Positions 31,632-41,242 of a stretch of DNA of 64,000 bases are shown piece after piece (position 1 is the stretch's first letter; the number at the start of each line of letters is the position of its first letter). Made by a program: the position numbers and the translations under genes. Source of the DNA: Pseudomonas knackmussii B13 (GTDB lineage: Bacteria; Pseudomonadota; Gammaproteobacteria; Pseudomonadales; Pseudomonadaceae). The stretch is from contig NZ_HG322950.1 in NCBI RefSeq assembly GCF_000689415.1, forward strand, positions 682,001-746,000, written 5' to 3'. The notes beneath the pieces were generated by a model. That model was not told where the DNA came from. It ran no database searches and saw only the letters and a list, made by a program, of their open reading frames with translations.

Positions 31632-33041
31632 TCAGCGCCTCGGCGAGACGAAGGTGCTGGCGGCGTCGATCTGCTCATGGCCGTCACTGACTTCGAAGTG
31701 CAGCGGCACCGATCCGCCGGCGCTGCTCTGCGCCAGGCTGGCCACCGAGACGGCGAAGTCGCGAATCTCGCCGGGCGCGAGGCTCAGCTCCGGCACGCCC
31801 TGCAGGCGATAGCCCGAGGCATCCGCGAGGCTCAGGTGGTAGCGCTGCGGCTGCTGGGTCTTGTTGATCAGCTTGAGGTTGTAGATGTTCTCGATCTCGC
31901 CGGCGGCGTTCTCGCGGAACAGGCCACGGTCGCGGGCCACGTCCAGGTTGATCAGCGGCCGTGCTTCGAGCGCCCAGACGAAGGCGCCGATCATCGCCAC
32001 CAGCACCGCCGCATAGCCGACCAGGCGCGGACGCAGCAGGTGCGTGCGGCCGCCTTCGAGGGCGCGTTCGGAGGTGTAGGCGACCAGGCCGCGGGCGTAG
32101 CCCATCTTGTCCATCACCGTGTCGCAGGCGTCGACGCAGGCGGCGCAGCCGATGCAGGCGATCTGCAGGCCGTCGCGGATGTCGATGCCGGTGGGGCAGA
32201 CCTGCACGCACTGCTGGCAGTCGATGCAGTCGCCCAGGCCGAGGGCTTTCGGGTCGGCCTCCTTCTTGCGCGCGCCGCGCGATTCGCCGCGGGCGGCGTC
32301 GTAGGAGATGACCAGGGTGTCCTTGTCGAACATCACGCTCTGGAAGCGCGAATAGGGGCACATGTGGATGCACACCTGCTCGCGCAGCCAGCCGGCGTTG
32401 GCGTAGGTGGCGGCGGCGAAGAAGGCCACCCAGAAGCTGCTTTCCAGGTCGAGCTGGAAGCTGAACAGGTCGCTGACCAGCGGGCGCACCGGGGTGAAGT
32501 AGCCCACGAAGGTGATCGCCGTGACCAGGCTGACCAGCAGCCAGATGCCGTGCTTGGCTCCTTTGCGCAGGACCTTGTTGGCGCTCAGCGGCGCCTTGTC
32601 CAGCTTCATGCGCTGGTTGCGGTCGCCTTCGGTGACCTGTTCGGCCCACATGAAGACCCAGGTGAACACGCTCTGCGGGCAGGTGTAGCCGCACCAGATG
32701 CGCCCGGCCAGCACCGTGATGAAGAACAGGCCGAAGGCGGCGATGATCAGCAGCGCCGAGAGCAGGATCAGGTCCTGCGGCCAGAAGGTCGCGCCGAAGA
32801 TGTAGAACTTGCGCTCGGGCAGGTCCCAGAGCACCGCCTGGCGGCCGTTCCAGTTCAGCCAGAGGGTGCCGAAGAACAGCAGGAAAAGCGCCGCGCCGCC
32901 GAGCCGCCGCAGGTCGCGGAAGCGCCCGGTGAAGCGCTTGGTGTAGACCGTCGGGGTAACCGCCGAGAGCGGCTTGGGCGGCGGGGTGAAGCGTTGCGGG
33001 GCGGCGATCTCGACGATCTTCGCGGGGATTCTTTCGCTCAT
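31632..33041 (-). CDS. ccoG: Cytochrome c oxidase accessory protein CcoG (FixG/RdxA)
   Basis: A 469-residue inner-membrane polyferredoxin needed for copper handling during cbb3 oxidase assembly. Several membrane helices are seen (GGAALFLLFFGTLWLN; DLILLSALLIIAAFGLFFITV; IWLLVSLVTAITFVGYF), the reductase-like CGYTCPQSVFTWVF motif, and two 4Fe-4S motifs CIDCQQCVQVCP and CIGCAACVDACD. The C-terminal third is the periplasmic Ig-like FixG domain. It is not beside ccoNOP here. The ATG lacks a strong ribosome site. It is divergent from cysI. Confidence 0.95.
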   Translation of the reverse strand: MSERIPAKIVEIAAPQRFTPPPKPLSAVTPTVYTKRFTGRFRDLRRLGGAALFLLFFGTLWLNWNGRQAVLWDLPERKFYIFGATFWPQDLILLSALLIIAAFGLFFITVLAGRIWCGYTCPQSVFTWVFMWAEQVTEGDRNQRMKLDKAPLSANKVLRKGAKHGIWLLVSLVTAITFVGYFTPVRPLVSDLFSFQLDLESSFWVAFFAAATYANAGWLREQVCIHMCPYSRFQSVMFDKDTLVISYDAARGESRGARKKEADPKALGLGDCIDCQQCVQVCPTGIDIRDGLQIACIGCAACVDACDTVMDKMGYARGLVAYTSERALEGGRTHLLRPRLVGYAAVLVAMIGAFVWALEARPLINLDVARDRGLFRENAAGEIENIYNLKLINKTQQPQRYHLSLADASGYRLQGVPELSLAPGEIRDFAVSVASLAQSSAGGSVPLHFEVSDGHEQIDAASTFVSPRR

Positions 33042-33095
33042 TGTCGTGGCCCATCAGGCTGGGGATGCGCCGCGACTATAGGAACGACCCTGAAA

Positions 33096-33259
33096 GCAAA
33101 ACAGATTCAGGTCTTGCGGAAAAAGCCATATCAGATGCGCCGGACCAGGCGCGGCGCGCGGCCTGGCTGGTAGGCGCGGCACGCGGTCGCAGGGCGGCCC
33201 AGTGGTGCCTGGCGAAACATCTGATCTGCTTTTTTGCGTGCGATCTGCCGCTGTTTTGC
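33096..33259. repeat. Degenerate 42-bp inverted duplication in the ccoG-cysI divergent promoter region
   Basis: The segment 33096-33137 and the reverse complement of 33218-33259 match at 31 of 42 positions, with identical ends (GCAAAACAG outside, TCAGATG inside) and a conserved A-tract between. Each divergent gene therefore has the same arrangement in its upstream region, at 55 bp (ccoG) and 85 bp (cysI) from the start codons. It may be paired binding sites for one regulator or paired promoters. I see nothing else in this 303-bp gap. Confidence 0.6.
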
Positions 33260-33344
33260 AGTACAGCCGCCGGCCATAGTGCGGCCATCCATCAGCGGTG
33301 GTCCGACGCAGGCTGCCGCAGCAGCCTTGTGAGGGCCCCCGGCG

Positions 33345-35015
33345 ATGTACCGATACGACGATTACGACCACGCTCTGGTGCGCGAGCGCGTTGCGCAGTT
33401 CCGCGACCAGGTGGCGCGCCGGCTCTCCGGCGAGCTGAGCGAGGAGGAGTTCCTGCCGCTGCGCCTGCAGAATGGCCTCTACCTGCAGAAGCACGCCTAC
33501 ATGCTGCGCGTGGCGATTCCCTACGGCACCCTGGCCAGCGCCCAACTGCGCGCGCTGGCGCGCATTGCCCGGGAGTACGACCGTGGCTACGGGCACTTCA
33601 CTACGCGGCAGAACATCCAGTTCAACTGGATCGAGCTGGAGCAGGTGCCGGACATCCTCGAACAGCTGGCCGAGGTCGAGATGCACGCCATCCAGACCTC
33701 CGGCAATTGCGTGCGCAACGTCACCACCGAAGCCTTCGCCGGCGTCGCCGCCGATGAGCTGCTCGACCCGCGTCCGCTGGCCGAAATCCTCCGCCAGTGG
33801 TCGACGGTGAACCCGGAATTCCTGTTCCTGCCGCGCAAGTTCAAGATCGCCCTGTGCGCCGCCGAGGAAGACCGCGCGGCGGTGATGATGCACGACATCG
33901 GCCTGTACGTTTATCGCGACGCGACCGGGCAACTGCTGCTGCGGGTGATGGTCGGCGGAGGCCTGGGGCGTACGCCGATCCTCTCGCAGATGATCCGCGA
34001 GGACCTGCCCTGGCAGCACCTGCTGTCCTACGTCGAGGCCATCCTGCGCGTGTACAACCGCCACGGCCGGCGCGACAACAAGTACAAGGCGCGGATCAAG
34101 ATCCTGGTCAAGGCGCTGGGCATCGAGGCCTTCGCCCGCGAGGTGGAGGAGGAGTGGGAGCACATTCGCGACGGCGAGGCGCAGCTGACCCTGGCCGAAC
34201 TGCAGCGCGTGGTCGCGGCCTTCGATCCGCCGCGCTACGAAGCCGCCGCCGGCGACGAGCTGGCCTACGGCAGTGCCCTGGCCGGCGATGCCGACTTCGC
34301 CCGCTGGGCCTCGCGCAACGTGCGCCCGCACAAGGTGCCGGGCTACGCCAGCGTGGTGCTGTCGACCAAGCCGGGCGTGGCCGCGCCGCCGGGTGACGTC
34401 ACCGCCGAGCAAATGGAGTGCGTCGCCGACTGGAGCGAGCGCTACGGCTTCGGCGAGATCCGCGTTGCCCACGAACAGAACCTGGTGCTGCCGGACGTGC
34501 GCAAGGCCGACCTGCACGCGCTGTGGAAAGAAGCCTGCGCCGTCGGGCTGGGAACGCCTAACCAGGGCCTGCTCACCGATGTAATCGCCTGCCCGGGCGG
34601 CGACTACTGTGCGCTGGCCAACGCCAAGTCGATTCCCATCGCCCAGGGCATCCAGCAGCGCTTCGAGGACCTCGACTACCTGCATGACCTCGGCGAGCTG
34701 AGCCTGAACATCTCCGGCTGCATGAACGCCTGCGGCCACCACCACATCGGCAACATCGGCATCCTCGGCGTCGACAAGAACGGCAGCGAGTGGTACCAGG
34801 TGACCCTCGGCGGCGCCCAGGGCAAGCGCGCCGCGCTGGGCAAGGTGATAGGCCCGTCGTTCAGCGCCGCCGAGGTGCCGGCTGTGATCGAGCGCATCGT
34901 CGCCACCTACGTCGAGCAACGCGGCGCCGGCGAGAGCTTCGTCGAGACCGTCGAGCGCGTCGGCCTGGAACCGTTCAAGGCGCGGGTCTACCAGCAGGCG
35001 GAGGTGCCGGCATGA
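33345..35015 (+). CDS. cysI: Sulfite reductase hemoprotein subunit (siroheme, Fe4S4)
   Basis: A 556-residue nitrite/sulfite reductase. It shows the duplicated ferredoxin-like halves (HFTTRQNIQFNWIELE; GEIRVAHEQNLVLP) and the four Fe4S4-siroheme cysteines in CPGGDYCALANAKS and ISGCMNACGHHHIG. With a flavin partner it reduces sulfite to sulfide for cysteine synthesis. The DUF934 gene overlaps its stop, an association typical of the Pseudomonas assimilatory enzyme (as PA1838-PA1837), which favours CysI over a nitrite reductase. Confidence 0.93.
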   Translation: MYRYDDYDHALVRERVAQFRDQVARRLSGELSEEEFLPLRLQNGLYLQKHAYMLRVAIPYGTLASAQLRALARIAREYDRGYGHFTTRQNIQFNWIELEQVPDILEQLAEVEMHAIQTSGNCVRNVTTEAFAGVAADELLDPRPLAEILRQWSTVNPEFLFLPRKFKIALCAAEEDRAAVMMHDIGLYVYRDATGQLLLRVMVGGGLGRTPILSQMIREDLPWQHLLSYVEAILRVYNRHGRRDNKYKARIKILVKALGIEAFAREVEEEWEHIRDGEAQLTLAELQRVVAAFDPPRYEAAAGDELAYGSALAGDADFARWASRNVRPHKVPGYASVVLSTKPGVAAPPGDVTAEQMECVADWSERYGFGEIRVAHEQNLVLPDVRKADLHALWKEACAVGLGTPNQGLLTDVIACPGGDYCALANAKSIPIAQGIQQRFEDLDYLHDLGELSLNISGCMNACGHHHIGNIGILGVDKNGSEWYQVTLGGAQGKRAALGKVIGPSFSAAEVPAVIERIVATYVEQRGAGESFVETVERVGLEPFKARVYQQAEVPA

Positions 35016-35491
35016 AGAACCTGATCCGTTTGCACGAGGGCGTGGCACAGCTGGCGCCGGAAGATTCCTGGGAGTTGCTGCGCGAGGTGCCGGAGGTGCT
35101 GCCCGAAGGCGACCTGATCCTGCCGCTGGAAGCCTGGCTGGCCTCGCGGGCGACGCGGGGTGTGTGGCTGACGCCGGAAGATGATCCGCAGCGCCTCGTC
35201 GAGCGGCTGGACGAGCTTTCGCTGATCGCCATCGACTTCCCCAGCTTCCGCGACGGTCGCGGCTACAGCCTGGCCTACCTGCTGCGCCAGCGCCTGGGTT
35301 GGAAGGGTGAGCTGCGCGCGGTGGGCGACGTGTTGCGCGACCAGCTCGCGCACATGCGCCAGTGCGGATTCGACAGTTTCGCGGTGCGCGAGGACAAGCC
35401 CGTGGAGGACGCCATCAAGGGCCTGGCCGGCCTCAGCGTGCTCTACGGACGCTCGGCGATCGAGCCCAGGCCGCTGTTCCGCCGCCGCTGA
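35012..35491 (+). CDS. DUF934 protein, sulfite reductase partner
   Basis: A 159-residue DUF934 family member (IDFPSFRDGRGYSLAYLLRQRLGWKGELRAVGDV is its hallmark region). Members are nearly always beside cysI in proteobacteria and are thought to help sulfite reduction, perhaps in electron supply or assembly, but no activity is established. The ATG overlaps the cysI TGA (ATGA), so the pair is translationally coupled. Cytoplasmic, no cofactor motif seen. Confidence 0.93.
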   Translation: MKNLIRLHEGVAQLAPEDSWELLREVPEVLPEGDLILPLEAWLASRATRGVWLTPEDDPQRLVERLDELSLIAIDFPSFRDGRGYSLAYLLRQRLGWKGELRAVGDVLRDQLAHMRQCGFDSFAVREDKPVEDAIKGLAGLSVLYGRSAIEPRPLFRRR

Positions 35492-35620
35492 CGGGGCTCA
35501 ATCCCGCGCGCCGCGCGGCGGCTGTGCTTGACGCTGTCCCGGAGGGCAGGAAAAATGCCGGGGATATTGCCGACGGTCGCGCCGTCGGCCGTGGCCCACG
35601 ATTCGAGTGACCCCCTGAAG

Positions 35621-36497
35621 ATGCGCATGCGCCTGATGCTGTTGGGTGGTGGTAATGCCCTTGGACAGGCGCTGATCCGCCTGGGTGCCGAGGAGGACAT
35701 CGGCTTCCTCGCACCCCGCCCGCCCGAGACCGGCTGGGACGCCTCCAGCCTGACCCTGCTGCTGGACGAGACCCGCCCCGACGCGGTGATCAACCTCGCC
35801 TACTACTTCGACTGGTTCCAGGCCGAGACCGTCGACGAGGCGCGCCTGGCCGGCCAGGAACGCGCGGTCGAGCGCCTCGCCGAGCTTTGCCAGCACCACG
35901 ACATCCTGCTGCTGCAGCCCTCCAGCTACCGCGTGTTCGATGGCGCCCGCGCCACCGCCTACAGCGAGAAGGACGAGCCGATGCCGCTGGGTCGTCGCGG
36001 CCAGGCTTTGTGGCGCATGGAGCAGTGGGTGCGTGCAACGTGCCCGCGCCATGTGCTGCTGCGCTTCGGCTGGCTGATCGATGACAGCCTGGAAGGCAGC
36101 CTGGGGCGTTTCCTCGAACGCACGCGGCTGGACCAGGAGTTCTTCCTCGCCGACGACCGCCGCGGCAACCCGACGCCGGTGGACGACGCCGCTCGGGTGA
36201 TCCTCTCGGTGCTCAAGCAGCTCGACTGCCAGGCGCCGCTGTGGGGCACCTATCACTACGGCGGCCTGGAGGCCACCACCACCCTGGCCCTGGGCCAGGT
36301 GATCGTCGCCGAGGCCCGTGCTCTCAGCGGGCAGAACTTGCGCGACCCGAGCGCCCAGGCCCATGCCGTGCGCGCCGACGCCAGCGAGGAGCCGCAGCAC
36401 GCGGTGCTCGCCTGCAAGAAGATCCTCCACACCTTCGGCATCAAGCCGCGCGCCTGGCGCGCCGCGCTGCCGACCCTACTGGACCGTTACTACCGTC

Positions 36498-36505
<8 letters not shown>
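35621..36505 (+). CDS. RmlD-like NAD(P)-dependent sugar-nucleotide reductase
   Basis: A 294-residue short-chain dehydrogenase of the RmlD/dTDP-4-dehydrorhamnose reductase superfamily. The N-terminal glycine motif is LGGGNALGQALIRL, and PSSYRVFDG...YSEKD and YHYGGLEATT resemble RmlD positions; the canonical active-site Tyr-x3-Lys is not evident (GRRGQALWRMEQ stands there), so catalysis may differ or be lost. Start chosen at the first ATG of the pair 35621/35627; earlier in-frame codons run into a non-conserved region. It overlaps the next epimerase gene by 8 bp, matching the PA4069-PA4068 pair from memory. Confidence 0.8.
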
Positions 36506-37436
<931 letters not shown>

Positions 37437-37793
37437 TCACCACCAGGGCTTGGCCAGCGCCAGGTAGAAAATCCCGCCCAGTGCGCCCAGCGCCAGGACG
37501 CTGAACAGCGTCTTGGTCGGGCGCTGCGTGCTGCGCAGGGCGAATCCGGCCAGCACGATGTAACCCAGCAGCAGCCCCAGCTTGGCCTGCAGCCAGCGTG
37601 GCAGCGGCCAGGGCATCGCCAGGTGCACCAGCGCCAGGGCGCTGAGCAGCAGCAAGGTATCCACCAGGTGCGGTGCCCAGCGTTGCCAGCCGCGCGTGCG
37701 CCGGCCGCGCCAGCTCAGGGCCAGGCGCCAGCAGAAAAGTGCGGCACTGCTCAGCGCGAAGGTGATGTGCAGGGCTTTCAGCAGCGGGTACAC
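37437..37793 (-). CDS. SirB-family integral membrane protein
   Basis: A 118-residue membrane protein with four hydrophobic helices (YPLLKALHITFALSSAALFCW, LVDTLLLLSALALVHLAM, LGLLLGYIVLAGFAL, LFSVLALGALGGIFYLAL), matching the SirB2 family, whose role is not settled. I placed the start at the GTG of VYPLLKALH because AGGA lies 8 bp before it; a TTG at 37814 would add seven residues but overlaps the oprG terminator. The gene runs on the same strand as oprG, beyond that terminator. Confidence 0.8.
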   Translation of the reverse strand: MYPLLKALHITFALSSAALFCWRLALSWRGRRTRGWQRWAPHLVDTLLLLSALALVHLAMPWPLPRWLQAKLGLLLGYIVLAGFALRSTQRPTKTLFSVLALGALGGIFYLALAKPWW

Positions 37794-37812
37794 GATTTTT
37801 CCTCGGACAGAC

Positions 37813-37834
37813 AAAAGGCGCCCGAAGGCGCCTT
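37813..37834 (-). terminator. Rho-independent terminator after oprG
   Basis: AAGGCGCC-CGAA-GGCGCCTT forms an 8-bp stem with a tetraloop; on the minus strand it is followed by TTTTGT. It lies 33 bp past the oprG stop and immediately before the SirB-like gene. Confidence 0.85.
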
Positions 37835-37866
37835 CTGCTGGGGCTGGGGTCCCCGGGAGTTGCAGC

Positions 37867-38589
37867 TTAGAACTTGTAGCCGAAGCCGACCATGTAGACC
37901 CACGGGTCGACGTCGACGTTGACCTTGGTCTTCTGTACGCCCAGGGCGCTCGGGCCGTCGACGCTGGCCTTGGTGTCGATGTCCATGTACCAGACCGAGA
38001 CGTTCACCAGCGCGTGCGGGTTCAGCATGTAGTCGAAGCCCAGTTCGCCGGCCAGGCCCCAGGAGTCCTGCAGCTTCAGGTTGCTGAAGCCCTGGTCCTC
38101 GCGTTGGCTGGACAGGTTTTCGTCGAAGAAGGTGGTGTAGTTGACGCCGATGCCAGCGTAGGGCTGGAACGGGTTGTTCTGGCCGCCCATGGGGTAGTAC
38201 TGCAGCAGCACGGTCGGCGGCAGCTGCTTGACGTCGGCCAGCTTGCCGTCCAGGCCGGTCAGGCCGGTGGCGTGGTTCAGGCCCTTGACGTCCACCTGGT
38301 GGTTGAACGGAGTGGCGGCGACAAGCTCGACGCCCAGTTGGTCGGTGAACAGGTAGCTGAAGGTCAGGCCCAGCTGGGTATCGCTGTCCACGGTGGCCTT
38401 GGTGCCGCTCACCTTGTTGCCGTCGAGCTTGACGTTGCCGCTGTCGTCGTTCGGAGCGACGGTGGCGAAGCCGCCACGGATGATGAAGTCACCGGCGCGG
38501 TGGCCCATGAATTCATCGGCCGCCTGGGCGGCGAAGGGGGCGGCGACCGTGGCGGCGAGCAGGGCTGCAGCGAGCGGGGTCTTGAACAT
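37867..38589 (-). CDS. oprG: Outer membrane porin OprG (OmpW family)
   Basis: A 240-residue eight-strand outer-membrane barrel with signal peptide MFKTPLAAALLAATVAAPFAAQA. OmpW-family features: the N-terminal HRAGDFIIRGGFATVAPND, the internal QLGLTFSYLFTDQLGVELVAATPF strand pair, PFQPYAGIGVNYTTFF and the C-terminal Phe of MVGFGYKF used for barrel insertion. OprG is reported to pass small hydrophobic compounds or amino acids and to be induced at low oxygen by Anr; an ANR-type site is visible in its promoter. Confidence 0.97.
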   Translation of the reverse strand: MFKTPLAAALLAATVAAPFAAQAADEFMGHRAGDFIIRGGFATVAPNDDSGNVKLDGNKVSGTKATVDSDTQLGLTFSYLFTDQLGVELVAATPFNHQVDVKGLNHATGLTGLDGKLADVKQLPPTVLLQYYPMGGQNNPFQPYAGIGVNYTTFFDENLSSQREDQGFSNLKLQDSWGLAGELGFDYMLNPHALVNVSVWYMDIDTKASVDGPSALGVQKTKVNVDVDPWVYMVGFGYKF

Positions 38590-38630
38590 GACGGAGCTCC
38601 ATGAGTTTCGAATTAGTGTTGGTGCTCCGC

Positions 38631-38671
38631 ATGATAGTCAGCGATCCGTGGCGCTTCTTGACGCAGCTCAA
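38631..38671 (-). promoter_or_regulatory. ANR/FNR-type promoter of oprG
   Basis: The palindrome TTGA-N6-TCAA occupies 38658-38671 (TTGACGCAGCTCAA on plus), and the minus-strand -10 TATCAT is at 38636-38631. The spacing places the palindrome centre about 41 bp before the inferred start, the class II activator position. The site deviates from TTGAT-N4-ATCAA at the inner base of each half. Confidence 0.7.
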
Positions 38672-38718
38672 TACGGGCAAAAGGCCCGACCTTGACAAGC
38701 TGCGACAAGCCGTCGCAG

Positions 38719-39249
38719 TCACTGCCCCTCGTATTCGTAGGGCGCCACCTCGTCGGCCTTGAGCTGGTAGCCGGCCTGCGCGAGGTCGCTGTCCAGGGCC
38801 TTCACGCTGATTTTCCCGGTGACCCAGAACGGCTGGTACAGCTCATCCATCTTCACGCCCTTGGCGTCGTGCACGTAGACGATCTGGTTCGACGGCGGCG
38901 GCGGCACGTGGATGCAGGCGCCGTAGTAGGGCACCAGGAGGAACTCGCGGACCTCGCCGTCGGCCGCCACGTCCAGCGGCACCACATAGCCGGGCAGCTT
39001 CACCTGCTGGCCGTCCAGCGCCTGCACCACGGGGGCGTTCGGTGTCTGCTGCTTCGCCGCCGGCGCGCTCTCGGCGTTGAGCGTATCGGCCAGCTTGGAG
39101 AGGTCGTGCATCGGCACCGGCGGCGGGGGCGGCGGAGCGCCCTCGGGGATCAGCTGCGGCCAGGTCAGGGTGCGCGGCTCGCCGGCCAAGGCCGAGCCGC
39201 TGGCGAGCAGGACGAGAAAAAGACCCAGGGCGAGAGAAACTTTCTTCAA
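38719..39249 (-). CDS. Exported DUF3299 protein of the zinc-responsive ABC operon
   Basis: A 176-residue periplasmic protein (signal peptide MKKVSLALGLFLVLLASGSALA) of the DUF3299 family, with LPGYVVPLD, the FLLVPYYGACIHVPPPPSNQIVYV block holding the single family Cys/His pair, and a Pro-rich segment near residue 40. Last gene of zrgA-ATPase-permease-DUF3299 (the PA4063-4066 order I recall). Probably part of a metallophore, zinc or lipoprotein handling system of MacB/LolCDE-like transporters; the exact job is unknown. Confidence 0.88.
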   Translation of the reverse strand: MKKVSLALGLFLVLLASGSALAGEPRTLTWPQLIPEGAPPPPPPVPMHDLSKLADTLNAESAPAAKQQTPNAPVVQALDGQQVKLPGYVVPLDVAADGEVREFLLVPYYGACIHVPPPPSNQIVYVHDAKGVKMDELYQPFWVTGKISVKALDSDLAQAGYQLKADEVAPYEYEGQ

Positions 39250-39260
39250 GGTTCAGGCAC

Positions 39261-40526
39261 TCACAGGCGGATCGACAGGCCATCGGCCAGGGACTGGCGG
39301 TACGCGCGCCAGGCCGGCACGCAGCCCATCAGCAGGGCGGCCAGCAGTATGCCGCCGAGCAGCGACCACTCATAGGCGCTGGGCGCCGCCAGCGGCAGGT
39401 AGATGCCGTAGTTGGCCTGCACGAAGCCCTGTGCCGCGCCTATGCCCACGTAAAGCAGGCTGAGCCCGAGGGCGACGCCGGCCAGCGCCAGGGCGAAGGC
39501 CTCGGCCACCAGCAGGCTGAACACGTGCCAGGGCCGCGCGCCTACCGAGCGCAGGATGGCCATTTCGCGGCGGCGTTCGTTGAGGCTGGTGAGGATCGCC
39601 GTGAGCATGCCGATCAGCCCGGTCAGCACGACGAACAGCGAGACCACGAACAGTGCCTTCTCCGCCGTGCCCATCAGGCCCCAGAGCTCCTGCAGGGCGA
39701 CGCCGGGGAGGATCGCCAGCAACGGTTCGCCGTCGTATTCGTTGATCTGCCGCTGCAGGGCGAAGGTCGCCACCTTGCTCTTCAGGCCGAGCAGGAAGGC
39801 GGTGATGGCGGTTGGTTGCAGGTTCATCGCCCGCGCCTGGTCGGCGCTGATGCGGCCGTCGCCGCGCGCCGGCACGCCGTTCTTCCAGTCGACGTGCAGC
39901 GCTTCCATCCCCGCGAGGGATATGTGCAGCGTGCGATCCACCGGCGTGCCGGTGCGGGCGAGGATGCCGACCACGGTGAACGGCTTGTCGGCGTGCTGCA
40001 CCAGGCTGATGGTGCTCACGCCGTGGCTGAGGACGATGTGGTCGCCGAGCTTGTAGTGCAGCGCCTCGGCTACTTCGGCGCCGAGCACCACGTCGAACAG
40101 GTCCTGGCCGAAGGGCCGGCCTTCGGCGAGCTGCAGCGCCTGGTCGTGGCCGTAGTGGTAGTGCTCGAAGTAGCTGGCGTCGGTGCCCATCACCCGGTAG
40201 CCGCGGTGTGAGTCGCCCAGGGAGATCGGGATGGCCCACTTCACCAGCGGGCTTTCCTTCACCGTCTCGAAGCTTTCCCAGCGGATGTTGTTGGTGGCGT
40301 TGCCGATGCGGAACACCGAGTAGAGCAGAAGGTTGATGGAGCCCGAGCGCGCGCCGACGATCAGGTCGGTGCCGGCGATGGTGCTGGCGAAGCTGGCGCG
40401 GGCTTCGCTGCGCACCCGCTCGACGGCCAACAGCAGGCAGGCCGAGAGGGCGATGGCGAAAACCGTGAGCAGGGCGGTGAAACGGCGGTTGGCGAGGCTG
40501 GCCAGGGCCAGGCGGAACAGGTACAT
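39261..40526 (-). CDS. MacB/FtsX-type ABC transporter permease
   Basis: A 421-residue permease with the FtsX topology: one N-terminal helix (FTALLTVFAIALSACLLLAVE), a large periplasmic domain (residues about 45-285), and three C-terminal helices (LFVVSLFVVLTGLIGMLTAIL; LLVAEAFALALAGVALGLSLLYV; WSLLGGILLAALLMGCVPA). Such permeases usually act as mechanotransmission machines rather than classical importers. The ATG starts two bases after the ATPase stop. Upstream in-frame codons to 40649 are inside the ATPase gene. Confidence 0.92.
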   Translation of the reverse strand: MYLFRLALASLANRRFTALLTVFAIALSACLLLAVERVRSEARASFASTIAGTDLIVGARSGSINLLLYSVFRIGNATNNIRWESFETVKESPLVKWAIPISLGDSHRGYRVMGTDASYFEHYHYGHDQALQLAEGRPFGQDLFDVVLGAEVAEALHYKLGDHIVLSHGVSTISLVQHADKPFTVVGILARTGTPVDRTLHISLAGMEALHVDWKNGVPARGDGRISADQARAMNLQPTAITAFLLGLKSKVATFALQRQINEYDGEPLLAILPGVALQELWGLMGTAEKALFVVSLFVVLTGLIGMLTAILTSLNERRREMAILRSVGARPWHVFSLLVAEAFALALAGVALGLSLLYVGIGAAQGFVQANYGIYLPLAAPSAYEWSLLGGILLAALLMGCVPAWRAYRQSLADGLSIRL

Positions 40527-40528
40527 GC

Positions 40529-41236
40529 TCAGATCCCGGGGGCGGTGGCGGCGCGGTTGAGGTCGGCCAGCGAAAGGCTGCGGTCGAACAGCCGCGCCAG
40601 GCTCTGGTCGTGGCTGACGAACAGCAGGCTGGCGCCGGCGTCGCGGCATTCGGCGAACAGCAGTTGGAGGAAGGCTTCGCGGGCGTCGGCGTCGAGCGCC
40701 GAGGTTGGCTCGTCGGCGATCACCAGCTCCGGCTGGCCGATCAGCGCGCGCGCCGCGGCGACCCGCTGCTGCTGGCCGATCGACAGGTTGTCGGCGCGTC
40801 GCTGCTGCAGCGCCGCATCGCCCAGGCCGAGGTGCGCGAGCAGTGCGCGCGAGGCTTCGGCGACGCTGCCGTGGCGCTCTTGTGCGCGCGCCGCGCGACT
40901 GCGCGAGAAGTGGCAGGGCAGCTCGACGTTCTCCAGCACCGAGAGGAACGGCAGCAGGTTGAACTGCTGGAAGATGTAGCCGGTGTGGTCGACGCGGAAG
41001 TGATCGCGGCGCGCGGCGGAGAGCTGCGCGAGGTCCTCGCCGAGCAGGCGGATGCTGCCGCGTTGCGGCTTCTGTACGCCGCCGAGCAGGCCGAGCAGCG
41101 TGGTCTTGCCGCTGCCGGACGGGCCCTTGAGGAACAGCGTCTCGCCGCGGCGCAGGGCGAAGTGCGGGATGTCCAGCAGCTCCGCCTGGCCGGGCCAGGC
41201 GAAGCCGAGGTCGCGGAGTTCGAGCAGGTCATCCAT
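40529..41236 (-). CDS. ABC transporter ATP-binding protein (MacB/LolD-like)
   Basis: A 235-residue ATPase with Walker A GPSGSGKTTLLGLLGG, Q-loop YIFQQFNLLPFLSV, signature LSIGQQQRVAAARAL (the usual LSGGQ reads LSIGQ), Walker B LVIADEPTSALD and switch His in FVSHD. It drives the adjacent FtsX-type permease. Encoded between zrgA and the permease in an operon that appears to be under Zur-like control. Confidence 0.95.
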   Translation of the reverse strand: MDDLLELRDLGFAWPGQAELLDIPHFALRRGETLFLKGPSGSGKTTLLGLLGGVQKPQRGSIRLLGEDLAQLSAARRDHFRVDHTGYIFQQFNLLPFLSVLENVELPCHFSRSRAARAQERHGSVAEASRALLAHLGLGDAALQQRRADNLSIGQQQRVAAARALIGQPELVIADEPTSALDADAREAFLQLLFAECRDAGASLLFVSHDQSLARLFDRSLSLADLNRAATAPGI

Positions 41237-41242
41237 GGCCGG

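Noticed and set aside
31677..33173. Long plus-strand open frame opposite ccoG
   Set aside because: Antisense shadow; the minus strand carries the 4Fe-4S motifs of CcoG.
35528..35620. In-frame extension of the RmlD-like gene up to 35528
   Set aside because: The added residues are not conserved-looking and precede the Rossmann start; a hairpin (35569-35589) without a T-run also lies there, so this is more likely leader sequence.
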